Source of the DNA: Nitrospirota bacterium
GTDB lineage: Bacteria > Nitrospirota_A > Leptospirillia > Leptospirillales > Leptospirillaceae
Direction: 5' to 3'
DNA: 15,200 nt
Assembly (NCBI GenBank): GCA_021838585.1
Contig: JAKCDE010000025.1
Span: forward strand, 1-15,200
Below, one piece after another: positions 1 through 7,081 of the stretch. The first letter of the stretch is position 1. Every line of letters starts with the position of its first letter. The position numbers were made by a program, and so were the translations under genes. The notes under the pieces are model-generated. The model saw only the letters and a list, made by a program, of their open reading frames with translations, was not told where the DNA came from and did no database searches.

Positions 1-407
1 CGATCCAAACCTCAGGATTTGGCCCCGCGGGCCTAAGGGTGAAATGTCTGGAGAGGGCCTCAAACTGATGCTCGCTCCATTAAGAGTTCCAAACAGCAGT
101 AAAAATAAAAAATATTTTTTAATAAAAATCCGCTTTTGCCCCATCGCTTTCTCTGAGGCTGTTAGGATTTCAGATAATCTTACAAAAAACTAAAAATTTC
201 AATCCCCTTTTAGTTGATCGAGCGAGAAACTTAAGTAGGAATCAAACAGGAATTTTGATTCTATTTTCAAGAGATAAGAGCGAACCTGAAAATCCGAAAG
301 TCCGCCTCATCGTTGAAGCGATAAGAAAGCTTTGAAGCGATACGAAGGATATATCGGAACTCTTCCCCCTCCTCGATACCCGGGAAGAATCGGGCGAAGG
401 GGAGAGG
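1..407. other. Region without a recognised gene, AT-rich in the middle
   Basis: No convincing gene is visible. One plus-strand frame stays open from the left edge to a TAA near 193 and contains an ATG at 44, but the roughly 49-residue product resembles nothing I recognise. It becomes Lys/Phe/Ile-rich where the DNA turns AT-rich, so it may be chance or the tail of a gene lying to the left. GGCCC/GGGCC (21-33) can form a short hairpin. Bases 100-300 are AT-rich and promoter-like but have no clear downstream plus-strand gene. An 11-nt direct repeat lies at 313-342. Confidence 0.5.
313..342. repeat. Tandem 11-nt direct repeat, 19-bp period
   Basis: TTGAAGCGATA occurs at 313-323 and again, identical, at 332-342. 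The 19-bp centre spacing is close to two helical turns, as in some tandem operator sites. It lies just downstream of the stop of the minus-strand LuxR-type gene, so a regulatory role there is not obvious. It could also be a decayed duplication. Confidence 0.5.
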
Positions 408-1451
408 TCATCCATTTTCCGAAAAGGGGAGATCTCCCATCACCTTCAGGATGAGTTCGGAACGGTTCCGGATTTTGAGTTGCTTGAAGATGTCGTGGAT
501 ATGGTCCTTGACGGTCTGGATCGAAACCAGGAGCTTTTCCGATATCTCCTTGTTGGTTCTTCCCCGCATGATCTCCAGCACGATTTCCGACTGGCGCCGG
601 GATAGGTCGAGTTCCTTCATTTTCTGGCAGAGGAGAATCTTCGGGGGATAAGGCTCGAAAATCACCACCTTTCCCTTTTCGGAAGAGGAGGCCGAGCCTT
701 GAGAGGGTGTCTGAACGGGATTCATGGGAAAAGAGCGGGTCCGGTAGGACCCCCGTTCGGTGTGAAGGATCTGGAGGGGCTGTTTTCGGTTGCTCTCCCC
801 GACCCATTCGGGAGCCCCCCCGGGAAAGATTTTTTCCATTTCGTCGTTTCGATAGATCATATGGCCCCGGTCGCTGAATACAAGAATTCCGGGATTCTGG
901 TCGAGGGGAGGTTGGCTCCGCCATTCCTGGACCAGGAGGGCGATGGCGCAATGGTGGGCGACCACGGTGGCGAGATCGCATTCCCGATCGCTGAAGTCCC
1001 TCTCCCGAGACTCTTTAGTCAGCCAGATGGCCCCGAGCTTGTCCCCATAGCAGGAGAGAGGAAGAAGCAGGACCCAGGAGGCCGGAATCTGCGAGAGGAA
1101 TTCCTTGTAGAAACGGGATGAAAAGTGCTCCTCCCTGGAGAGGACATCGCTGTACCGCAAGGCCTTGTGGGGAAAGGTTTTGAAAAGAAGCGAGGAAAGG
1201 GGGTCGATCTTCGAATAGTAGAGCAGCCATTCCTCGATCCACCGGGAGGGTCCCTGGAGAGTCGCATGGCCTTCCATCTGATACAGGCCGCTCTTTCCGT
1301 CGATGGGAATGAGGGCCACCGACGGCGAGAGCTCAAATGGCTCCTTCAGGGTTCGGTAGATAAGATTTAAAAGATCTTGCCTCCCTGGCATTTCGTACAC
1401 GCTGTTGATCAGATCCAGGAGAAATCGGGGATATTCTTCCACGGTATTCAT
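408..1451 (-). CDS. LuxR-type transcriptional regulator with GAF/autoinducer-like sensor half
   Basis: A 347-residue DNA-binding regulator, probably cytoplasmic. Residues 281-341 are a clear LuxR/GerE helix-turn-helix: LDLSRRQSEIVLEI, then RGRTNKEISEKL, then the recognition helix around SIQTVKDHIHDIFKQL. Residues 15-180 look like a GAF-type ligand fold. Within it W71, Y78/Y79 and D83-P84 sit in the order W..YY...DP seen in acyl-homoserine-lactone-binding LuxR proteins, although the later conserved Trp is not evident. Residues 187-268 (ILVFSDRGHMIYRND onward) resemble a degenerate PAS segment linking sensor and HTH. The ATG at 1451 is preceded by GAGGGG at good spacing. There is no receiver Asp and no luxI-like gene here. 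It is transcribed away from purQ, and its promoter should lie in the AT-rich stretch at 1490-1650. The regulator class is secure; ligand and targets are unknown. Confidence 0.85.
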   Translation of the reverse strand: MNTVEEYPRFLLDLINSVYEMPGRQDLLNLIYRTLKEPFELSPSVALIPIDGKSGLYQMEGHATLQGPSRWIEEWLLYYSKIDPLSSLLFKTFPHKALRYSDVLSREEHFSSRFYKEFLSQIPASWVLLLPLSCYGDKLGAIWLTKESRERDFSDRECDLATVVAHHCAIALLVQEWRSQPPLDQNPGILVFSDRGHMIYRNDEMEKIFPGGAPEWVGESNRKQPLQILHTERGSYRTRSFPMNPVQTPSQGSASSSEKGKVVIFEPYPPKILLCQKMKELDLSRRQSEIVLEIMRGRTNKEISEKLLVSIQTVKDHIHDIFKQLKIRNRSELILKVMGDLPFSENG

Positions 1452-1660
1452 GGAACACCCCTCATTCCAAACCAGCCACGTAATTTCTTGTTGTTCTTCA
1501 AATTTCTGTTTTATTTCTTAAATTGTTTTTCTTACAAATAATCGGATAAATAATTTATTACTAAAAATTAAATCATTCTGTTTGTAATATACCAAAAATT
1601 TTTATCAATAAAATCCTACTAAAGTAGTTTTTTAGTGTTTTAAAATGTTTTTCACAAAAA
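1452..1660. promoter_or_regulatory. AT-rich intergenic control region between luxR-type gene and purQ
   Basis: This stretch is far more AT-rich than the flanking genes and contains no plausible gene. Several weak sigma70-like boxes read leftward toward the LuxR-type gene, for example TTGTAA and TAAAAC about 18 nt apart on the minus strand near 1510-1545. A short dyad, CTACT-AA-AGTAG, lies at 1616-1627 and could be an operator. The assignment rests on composition and position only. Confidence 0.45.
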
Positions 1661-1724
1661 GATCCCTGCCGCTTCGCAAATATGAATGGTGGAGCTTTTC
1701 TTGCCGGACACTCTCCCTTCCCGC

Positions 1725-1834
1725 ACAGAAAGGGAACGCCCCTGCAAAGGCTGAAATCCCCTTCGGGTTTGATCTGCGTGGGAGGGATCTGTTATCTTTA
1801 AGAAATGCTGTCCATGTTTTTCTTGGAGATCCCT
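1725..1834 (+). ncRNA. Structured purQ leader with TPP-aptamer-like topology (tentative)
   Basis: Upstream of purQ the RNA can form ACAGA/UCUGU (1725-1729 with 1788-1792) closing two nested stems: AAGGGA (1730-1735) with UCCC(C)UU (1757-1763), and GCC (1738-1740) with GGC (1749-1751). The inner junction reads GGCUGAAA, close to the TPP-aptamer GGCUGAGA. It is followed by UUGAUCUG and GUGGGAGGGA, resembling CUGAUCUG and GCGUAGGGA. The pyrophosphate-side hairpin (CUGG-UAAU-CCAG) is missing, so a functional TPP riboswitch is doubtful. AGGGAUCU (1783-1790) can instead pair perfectly with AGAUCCCU (1827-1834), which would break the closing stem, as an expression platform does. It may be a degenerate riboswitch, another structured leader, or coincidence. 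Confidence 0.25.
1769..1798 (+). promoter_or_regulatory. Candidate sigma70 promoter for purQLF
   Basis: TTGATC (1769-1774) and TATCTT (1793-1798) are 18 bp apart, each matching the consensus at 4 of 6 positions. This would start transcription near 1805, leaving a leader of about 130 nt. It conflicts with the leader-structure model above, which needs a start upstream of 1725. Neither is decided by sequence alone. Confidence 0.25.
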
Positions 1835-1845
1835 TTGCCCTTTCA

Positions 1846-1877
1846 GGAATCCTCGGCGGAACCCCGGCGCGGATTCC
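1846..1877 (+). repeat. Inverted repeat in the purQ leader
   Basis: GGAATCC (1846-1852) and GGATTCC (1871-1877) are perfect 7-nt complements around an 18-nt GC-rich loop. They lie 58 nt before the purQ start. There is no T-tract after the stem, so it does not look like a simple intrinsic terminator. It may be an additional leader hairpin. Confidence 0.4.
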
Positions 1878-1934
1878 ACGTCTTGGCTCCCTGCCATCAT
1901 CGGGGGGCCCTCAAATCCTAAAACAGGACCCTTG

Positions 1935-2642
1935 ATGCCGTCTCGCCATCGTGTTGGAATCGTCCGCTTCCCTGGAACGAACTGCGATCTCGATACCTGG
2001 GAGGCCGTTTCCCTGATCCCCGAACTCGAGCCGGTTTGGATCTCCCACAAGGACCGACAGGGGAGCGACCTTTCGGCCATCGTCCTTCCCGGAGGATTTT
2101 CCTACGGAGACTATCTCCGCACGGGGATCATCGCGGCCCGCTCTCCGGTCATGGACATGGTCGGATCCTTTGCCGAAAGCGGCTTTCCCGTTTTGGGAAT
2201 CTGCAACGGGTTTCAGATTCTCGTCGAGGCCGGAATCCTTCCCGGAACCCTTCTTCCGAACAGCGGCCGCACCTTCCTCTGCCAGGAAGAGGCTCTCGTC
2301 ATGGAAAACTGCCGGACCCCCTTCACGACCCTTTTTGTTCCAGGAACCCCGCTGACTCTCCCCATCGCGCACCAGGAAGGCCGTTTTTTCATCGATCCCG
2401 ACCAGCTCCAGGAGATCGAAAAGAAGGGGCAGGTCCTTCTCCGCTATCTGAACAATCCAAACGGCTCCGAAAGGGAGATTGCAGGGTTGGCCAACGGAGC
2501 CGGCAATGTCGTGGGGCTGATGCCCCATCCTGAAAGACGTGTCCGCTCCCTGTTCGGTCGCCCGGACGGTCTCGCCTTTTTCCGTTCCCTGGCCCTTCAT
2601 CTCGATCGACAGAAGCTCCGGACAGTCGAAACCGCTCCCTGA
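1935..2642 (+). CDS. purQ: Phosphoribosylformylglycinamidine synthase, glutaminase subunit PurQ
   Basis: PurQ hydrolyses glutamine and passes ammonia to PurL, which converts FGAR to FGAM in de novo purine synthesis. The 235-residue length suits the stand-alone bacterial subunit. The class I amidotransferase signature is intact: the N-terminal [12 protein letters not shown], the [12 protein letters not shown] loop (51-62), the nucleophile C90 in GICNGFQIL, and the MPHPER histidine near the C terminus. I chose the ATG at 1935, with AGGA about 7 nt upstream; the preceding in-frame TTG at 1932 is a poorer choice. It leads an operon, with purL 19 nt downstream. In organisms with this split system a small PurS protein completes the complex; none is recognisable upstream of purQ or elsewhere in the window. 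Confidence 0.96.
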   Translation: MPSRHRVGIVRFPGTNCDLDTWEAVSLIPELEPVWISHKDRQGSDLSAIVLPGGFSYGDYLRTGIIAARSPVMDMVGSFAESGFPVLGICNGFQILVEAGILPGTLLPNSGRTFLCQEEALVMENCRTPFTTLFVPGTPLTLPIAHQEGRFFIDPDQLQEIEKKGQVLLRYLNNPNGSEREIAGLANGAGNVVGLMPHPERRVRSLFGRPDGLAFFRSLALHLDRQKLRTVETAP

Positions 2643-2661
2643 CCCTTATCAAAGAGACCCC

Positions 2662-4887
2662 ATGACCGCCGTCCCCACCTCCCGATTCAGAATTCCGGCT
2701 CCCGAGATGGAGCGCATCCGGACCCTTCTCGGCCGCGACCCGAATCTGACCGAAGAGGCCGTTTTTTCCGCGCTCTGGAGCGAACACTGCAGCTACAAGT
2801 CCAGCCGGATTCATCTCCGGAAATTTTCCTCGAAAGGGCCTCGCGTTCTCATGGGCCCGGGAGAAAACGCCGGAGTCGTCCGGGTGACCTCCCGCACGGG
2901 AATCGCCTTCAAGATGGAGAGCCACAACCACCCGAGCTATATCGAGCCCTTCCAGGGTGCGGCCACCGGCGTCGGCGGGATCCTCAGGGACATCTTCGCC
3001 ATGGGCGCACGTCCCGTCGCCCTGACCAACAGCCTGGTCTTCGGCTCCCTCAGGCAGCCCCGCCAGATGACGCTTTTCAGGCGGGTCGTGGCCGGCATCG
3101 CCGCCTACGGGAACGCCATCGGCGTTCCGACAGTCGGGGGGGAGGTCTGGTTCGACGAACGATACTCGAAAAATATTCTCGTGAACGCCTTCGCCCTGGG
3201 TGTGGTCGACGAGGATGGCATCATGAGCGCCGTGCCTCCACCCAAGCCTCTTCTCGCCGTTTATCTCGGCAACAAGACCGGGAGGGACGGAGTCTCGGGA
3301 GCCGCGATGGCCTCCCGCAGTTTTACCGGCGGAGACACCGACCTGCGCCCGCAGGTCCAGGTGGCCGATCCCTTTGTCGGGAAAAAGGTCATGGAGGCCA
3401 CCCTCAGGATCATTCGCGAGGGGCTGGCCGGCGCCATCCAGGACATGGGCGCCGCCGGCCTGACCAGTTCCTCGGTGGAGATGGCCTCGAAGGCCTCCCT
3501 CGGGATCGAAATCGACGTGGAACGGGTTCCTCTCCGCGATCCCTCCATGGAGCCCTGGGAGGTTCTCCTCTCGGAATCCCAGGAGCGGATGCTTCTTCTG
3601 GTGGAGGAGTCCCGGGTGGAGAGGATCCTCGCCATCGCCTCGGACAGCCAGGTGTCGGCGGCGGTCGTTGGCCGGATCATTACCGATCCGGTCTTCCGGG
3701 TGCGCAAGGGGGAGGCGGTCTTTGCCGAAATCCCGGTCCCATTTCTGACGGAAGAGGCCCCTTGCTATGACAGGCCGGCCCGGGACCGAGCCCTCCCTCT
3801 TTCCCCCACCGCCCACCACGCCCCGTCGGAGGCCGGTCGCCATTCGATCGCCGAACTTTTCCATCGTCTTCTCGACCACCCCAACGGGGGCGCGGCCGAC
3901 TGGATATCCCGACAGTTCGACTTTGAAGTCGGGACGAGAACCCTTCTGCCTCCGGGCCATGACGTGGCCGTGGTGGATCTCCGGGAGGAGGAGCGGGCCG
4001 TGGCGATCTCCATGGCGGGATTCTCCCATCCCCTGACGCGGGATCCGGGACTGGGCGCCATGCTTCTTGTTGCGAAATGCGTGACGGATCTCGCGGCCGT
4101 CGGTTCCTGGCCCGTCGGCATGACCGACTGCCTGAACTTCGGGAACCCGGAACGCCCCGAAACGATGTCGGACTTCATCCAGGCCGTGGAGGGCATCGCC
4201 GAGGCCTCCCGGCGCCTCGGAATTCCCGTCGTCTCCGGGAATGTCAGCTTCTACAACGAAACCGACGGACTCTCCATCCCGCCGACGCCCATTCTCGCCA
4301 CCTGCGGTCTGCTTTCCTCCCGGAGGCGGGTTGTGCCCGGGAAAACCACCCGTCCGGGCCTCTCCCTGGCCCTGGTCGGATCCTCGACGGATCTTTCCCT
4401 GGGCGGCTCCTATCTCGACTGGATCCTGGAAGATCCGGAGCCGGGGTCCGTTCCCCTGGTGGACTGGGAGACTCTCGGCCGTCTCCAGCCCTTCATGAGC
4501 GCAATCCTGGCCGACGGAAGAATCTGCGCCTCCCGGGCCATCGGTCGCGGGGGACTTCTTCGCACGCTTCTCCAGCTCGTCTCGGGAGACGCGACCTTGG
4601 GGGTTGCCCTCTCCCTCCCCCGCCTCGAGGATCCTCTCGAAACCTTTTTCTCGGAGGCGCCCGGCAGAATTCTGCTGGCATTCGAACCCGACCAGCTCCG
4701 GACACTGGAAGAGACGGCGCTCGAATTCAGGATTCCCTTCCAACGGGTCGGATCGACAGCCCCCCGTCTCTGGACCATCCGCTACCGGGATCGTGAGGGA
4801 CGCGTCAAGGAGCTCACCGACAACCTGGAACAACTCAAGAGACGTTACGCCGTGTCCCTCGCCGGCCAGATGGAGGATCTTCCCTGA
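2662..4887 (+). CDS. purL: Phosphoribosylformylglycinamidine synthase, synthetase subunit PurL
   Basis: PurL is the ATP-dependent synthetase that uses PurQ-derived ammonia to make FGAM. The product is 741 residues, the small (non-fused) PurL size. The N-terminal [18 protein letters not shown] carries the conserved His (H42). [18 protein letters not shown] (H88, H90) and [16 protein letters not shown] are family hallmarks. A second PurM-like half follows, with [16 protein letters not shown] and [12 protein letters not shown]. The reading frame extends upstream into purQ, but the ATG at 2662, after an AGAG-type site, gives the normal N terminus. Its stop overlaps the purF start (TGATG), implying translational coupling. 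A very long open frame on the opposite strand is a coding-bias shadow. Confidence 0.96.
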   Translation: MTAVPTSRFRIPAPEMERIRTLLGRDPNLTEEAVFSALWSEHCSYKSSRIHLRKFSSKGPRVLMGPGENAGVVRVTSRTGIAFKMESHNHPSYIEPFQGAATGVGGILRDIFAMGARPVALTNSLVFGSLRQPRQMTLFRRVVAGIAAYGNAIGVPTVGGEVWFDERYSKNILVNAFALGVVDEDGIMSAVPPPKPLLAVYLGNKTGRDGVSGAAMASRSFTGGDTDLRPQVQVADPFVGKKVMEATLRIIREGLAGAIQDMGAAGLTSSSVEMASKASLGIEIDVERVPLRDPSMEPWEVLLSESQERMLLLVEESRVERILAIASDSQVSAAVVGRIITDPVFRVRKGEAVFAEIPVPFLTEEAPCYDRPARDRALPLSPTAHHAPSEAGRHSIAELFHRLLDHPNGGAADWISRQFDFEVGTRTLLPPGHDVAVVDLREEERAVAISMAGFSHPLTRDPGLGAMLLVAKCVTDLAAVGSWPVGMTDCLNFGNPERPETMSDFIQAVEGIAEASRRLGIPVVSGNVSFYNETDGLSIPPTPILATCGLLSSRRRVVPGKTTRPGLSLALVGSSTDLSLGGSYLDWILEDPEPGSVPLVDWETLGRLQPFMSAILADGRICASRAIGRGGLLRTLLQLVSGDATLGVALSLPRLEDPLETFFSEAPGRILLAFEPDQLRTLEETALEFRIPFQRVGSTAPRLWTIRYRDREGRVKELTDNLEQLKRRYAVSLAGQMEDLP

Positions 4888-6356
4888 TGGAGCCCCAAGA
4901 TTCCCCCCTGTCCGACGCTCCCTTCGACGAACTGAAGGAGAAATGCGCCGTTTTTGGAATCTTCAACCACCCCGAAGCTGGAAACCTCACCTATCTCGGC
5001 CTCTATGCCCTCCAGCACCGCGGTCAGGAAGGATGCGGGATCGCCACCATGGACGGGGAGCGCATGATCATCCGCAAAGGGGAGGGTCTTGTTTCGGAGT
5101 ATTTTCGTGAATCGGTGATCAGCGAACTCAAGGGACGCTCCGCGGTCGGCCACAACCGGTATTCGACGGCGGGGTCCGATTCCCAGCGGAATCTCCAGCC
5201 CCTTTCCGCCACCATCAGCGACGTCTCGATGGCTCTCGTGCACAACGGCAATCTGACGAATGCCGTGGAACTCCGAAAATCCCTGGAAGAGGAAGGGGCT
5301 CTCTTCACGACCGATGTGGACACGGAGGTTCTGGTTCACATGATCGCCCGAAGCCGGGGCGAGGACCTCGTCTCCCGCATGGAGACGGCGCTGGCCTCCG
5401 TCAAGGGATCCTACTCCCTCCTCGCCCTCCTTCCCCATGCCCTGATCGGCATTCGGGATCCCCATGGATTCCGCCCTCTTTCCATCGGGAAGCTCGGAGA
5501 CTCCTATGTTCTGGCCTCTGAAACCTGCGCCTTCGACCTGATCGGCGCCAAATACGTTCGGGACGTGGAGCCAGGGGAAATGGTCATCATCACCGAAGCG
5601 GGGCTGGACCACTTCCGTCTCTTCCCAAAAATCCCGAGTGCCGCATGCATCTTCGAGCTCATCTACTTCGCGCGGCCCGACAGTCGCGTCTTCGGCATTC
5701 CGGTCTACCAGGCAAGAAAGCGCCTCGGACGGCGCCTTGCCATGGAGTCTCCCGTCGACGCCGATATCGTCGTTCCGGTCCCCGATTCCGGCCTGGCCCC
5801 GGCTCTCGGATACTCGGAACAATCGGGGATTCCGATCGACATGGGATTGATCCGCAACCACTACGTGGGACGAACCTTCATAGAGCCTCGCCAGTCCATC
5901 CGTCATTTCGGGGTCAAGATCAAACTCAACGCCGTCCCTGGTCTTCTGGCCGGAAAGCGGATCGTGGTGATCGACGATTCCATCGTCCGGGGGACGACAA
6001 GCCGGAAGATCGTCTCCATGCTCCGGGAAGCGGGGGCCCGGGAGGTCCACATGCGGATCACCTCCGCCCCGATTCACTTCCCCTGCTTCTACGGAATCGA
6101 CACTCCCAATCGCGGGGAACTGATCGCCTCCACCCATTCCCTGGATGAGATCCGTCGGTACATCAAGGCCGACTCGCTGGGCTATCTCCCCATCGATGCC
6201 ATGGAGGAGGAGGTCTCCCTCTGCCAGGAGAAACGGGAGGCGGAGGCGGGAATGACGGGATCCTTCTGCAAGGCCTGCTTCGACGGAAACTATCCCATCG
6301 CCTTTACCCAGGAAGAGCGCATCCAGCACGGACTGTTCGACCGTCCGGTCCGGTAG
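4887..6356 (+). CDS. purF: Amidophosphoribosyltransferase PurF (propeptide-bearing, Fe-S type)
   Basis: PurF makes 5-phosphoribosylamine from PRPP and glutamine, the committed first step of purine synthesis. The 489-residue product has an N-terminal class II glutaminase domain and a C-terminal PRPP-binding domain. The catalytic cysteine is C20 (KEKCAVFGIF), so 19 residues must be cleaved to expose it, as in Bacillus-type PurF. ALQHRGQEGCGIAT and HNRYSTAGS are glutaminase signatures, and IVVIDDSIVRGTTS is the PRPP loop. Cysteines in AACIFELIYFARPDS, IHFPCFYGID and SFCKACFDG match the positions that bind a [4Fe-4S] cluster in the Bacillus enzyme. The start shares one base with the purL stop. 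Confidence 0.97.
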   Translation: MEPQDSPLSDAPFDELKEKCAVFGIFNHPEAGNLTYLGLYALQHRGQEGCGIATMDGERMIIRKGEGLVSEYFRESVISELKGRSAVGHNRYSTAGSDSQRNLQPLSATISDVSMALVHNGNLTNAVELRKSLEEEGALFTTDVDTEVLVHMIARSRGEDLVSRMETALASVKGSYSLLALLPHALIGIRDPHGFRPLSIGKLGDSYVLASETCAFDLIGAKYVRDVEPGEMVIITEAGLDHFRLFPKIPSAACIFELIYFARPDSRVFGIPVYQARKRLGRRLAMESPVDADIVVPVPDSGLAPALGYSEQSGIPIDMGLIRNHYVGRTFIEPRQSIRHFGVKIKLNAVPGLLAGKRIVVIDDSIVRGTTSRKIVSMLREAGAREVHMRITSAPIHFPCFYGIDTPNRGELIASTHSLDEIRRYIKADSLGYLPIDAMEEEVSLCQEKREAEAGMTGSFCKACFDGNYPIAFTQEERIQHGLFDRPVR

Positions 6357-6395
6357 GCTCCGTCCCGTCCGGACAACACCCAGGAAGGAAGTCGC

Positions 6396-7052
6396 GTGAA
6401 GATTCTTCGCTCCGGAACCGGCAGGAATCCCGTCTCCCCTCCCCTTCGAAGTGCCTGGAGCATGGTGGAGGAAACCCTGGGACAGGTCCGGGGCGTTGTC
6501 TTTCCGCGTATCGAATGGTTCAGGGTGTGGTTCAGGGTCAGAAGGGTCGCCCGGAGAAAGGCGCACCTTTTCTCCCGTCTGGGAGAATTCGCGGCGGAGA
6601 AGAACCTTCAGGACTACTGGCCCTTCACCGGATTGCACCATCCGGACATGACCGCTCTGATCGACAAAATCCGGGAGGCCGAAAGGCTCGAAACCCACCT
6701 GCGGGAATGGATGGAGTATCTCGAGGATCGGGAGACCTCAGGTCTTCTGGCCCATCTCCAGGAAGATATCGTCCGCAGGACCGTCTTCCCGCAGACGGTT
6801 CTGATCACGGAAGACTCTCCCTATCTGGGTCTCTCCATCAACGATATCCGGAAAACCGCCGCATCGGAAGGGACCGTTCCCCTCACGGCTCTTAGGGGAA
6901 ATCTCTCCGTGGAGCTGGGCCCCCGTCTCCCCCTGTTGGCCGGAGACCGGCTCGTCCTGCTCTCCGCATGGAAGAGACTTCGGGAGGTTCCTCCCGGAGC
7001 CGGCCTTCTCCAGATCGACGGCTCCCCCGACGCGGGGAATCCCTTTCCCTGA
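6396..7052 (+). CDS. Small protein with C-terminal TrkA-C/RCK_C-like domain
   Basis: A 218-residue, probably soluble protein. Residues 133-200 fit the TrkA-C (RCK_C) pattern: a strand (QTVLITEDSPYLG), a helix (LSINDIRKTA), a central strand (TVPLTALRG), then PRLPLLAGDRLVLLSAW, where LxxGDxLvl is the family hallmark. RCK_C domains bind small ligands in K+ channels and transporters. No membrane segment or Rossmann RCK_N nucleotide domain is visible. Residues 20-125 are basic and helical (WFRVWFRVRRVARRK), perhaps coiled coil. The GTG start at 6396 is supported by AGGAAGGAA at ideal spacing, and no ATG fits better. It lies 39 nt after purF and is probably co-transcribed. The function is unknown; it may be a regulatory subunit for a channel encoded elsewhere. 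Confidence 0.75.
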   Translation: MKILRSGTGRNPVSPPLRSAWSMVEETLGQVRGVVFPRIEWFRVWFRVRRVARRKAHLFSRLGEFAAEKNLQDYWPFTGLHHPDMTALIDKIREAERLETHLREWMEYLEDRETSGLLAHLQEDIVRRTVFPQTVLITEDSPYLGLSINDIRKTAASEGTVPLTALRGNLSVELGPRLPLLAGDRLVLLSAWKRLREVPPGAGLLQIDGSPDAGNPFP

Positions 7053-7081
7053 CGGATTCTGTTTCGAGCCCCCGTACAAGC

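Noticed and set aside
44..193. 49-residue open frame at the left edge
   Set aside because: No family resemblance, weak start context and Lys/Phe-rich composition set by the AT-rich DNA.
1645..1935. 96-codon open frame upstream of purQ, tested as a possible purS
   Set aside because: Its translation shows no PurS pattern, it begins in AT-rich non-coding DNA without a ribosome site, and it overlaps the purQ start.
2389..4833. 814-codon open frame antisense to purL
   Set aside because: It lies opposite a fully conserved purL/purQ; its translation is low-complexity Gly/Arg/Asp/His-rich with no domain, as expected from GC-rich codon bias.
4845..6698. 617-codon open frame antisense to purF
   Set aside because: Shadow of purF and the next gene; no recognisable motif and no sensible start context.
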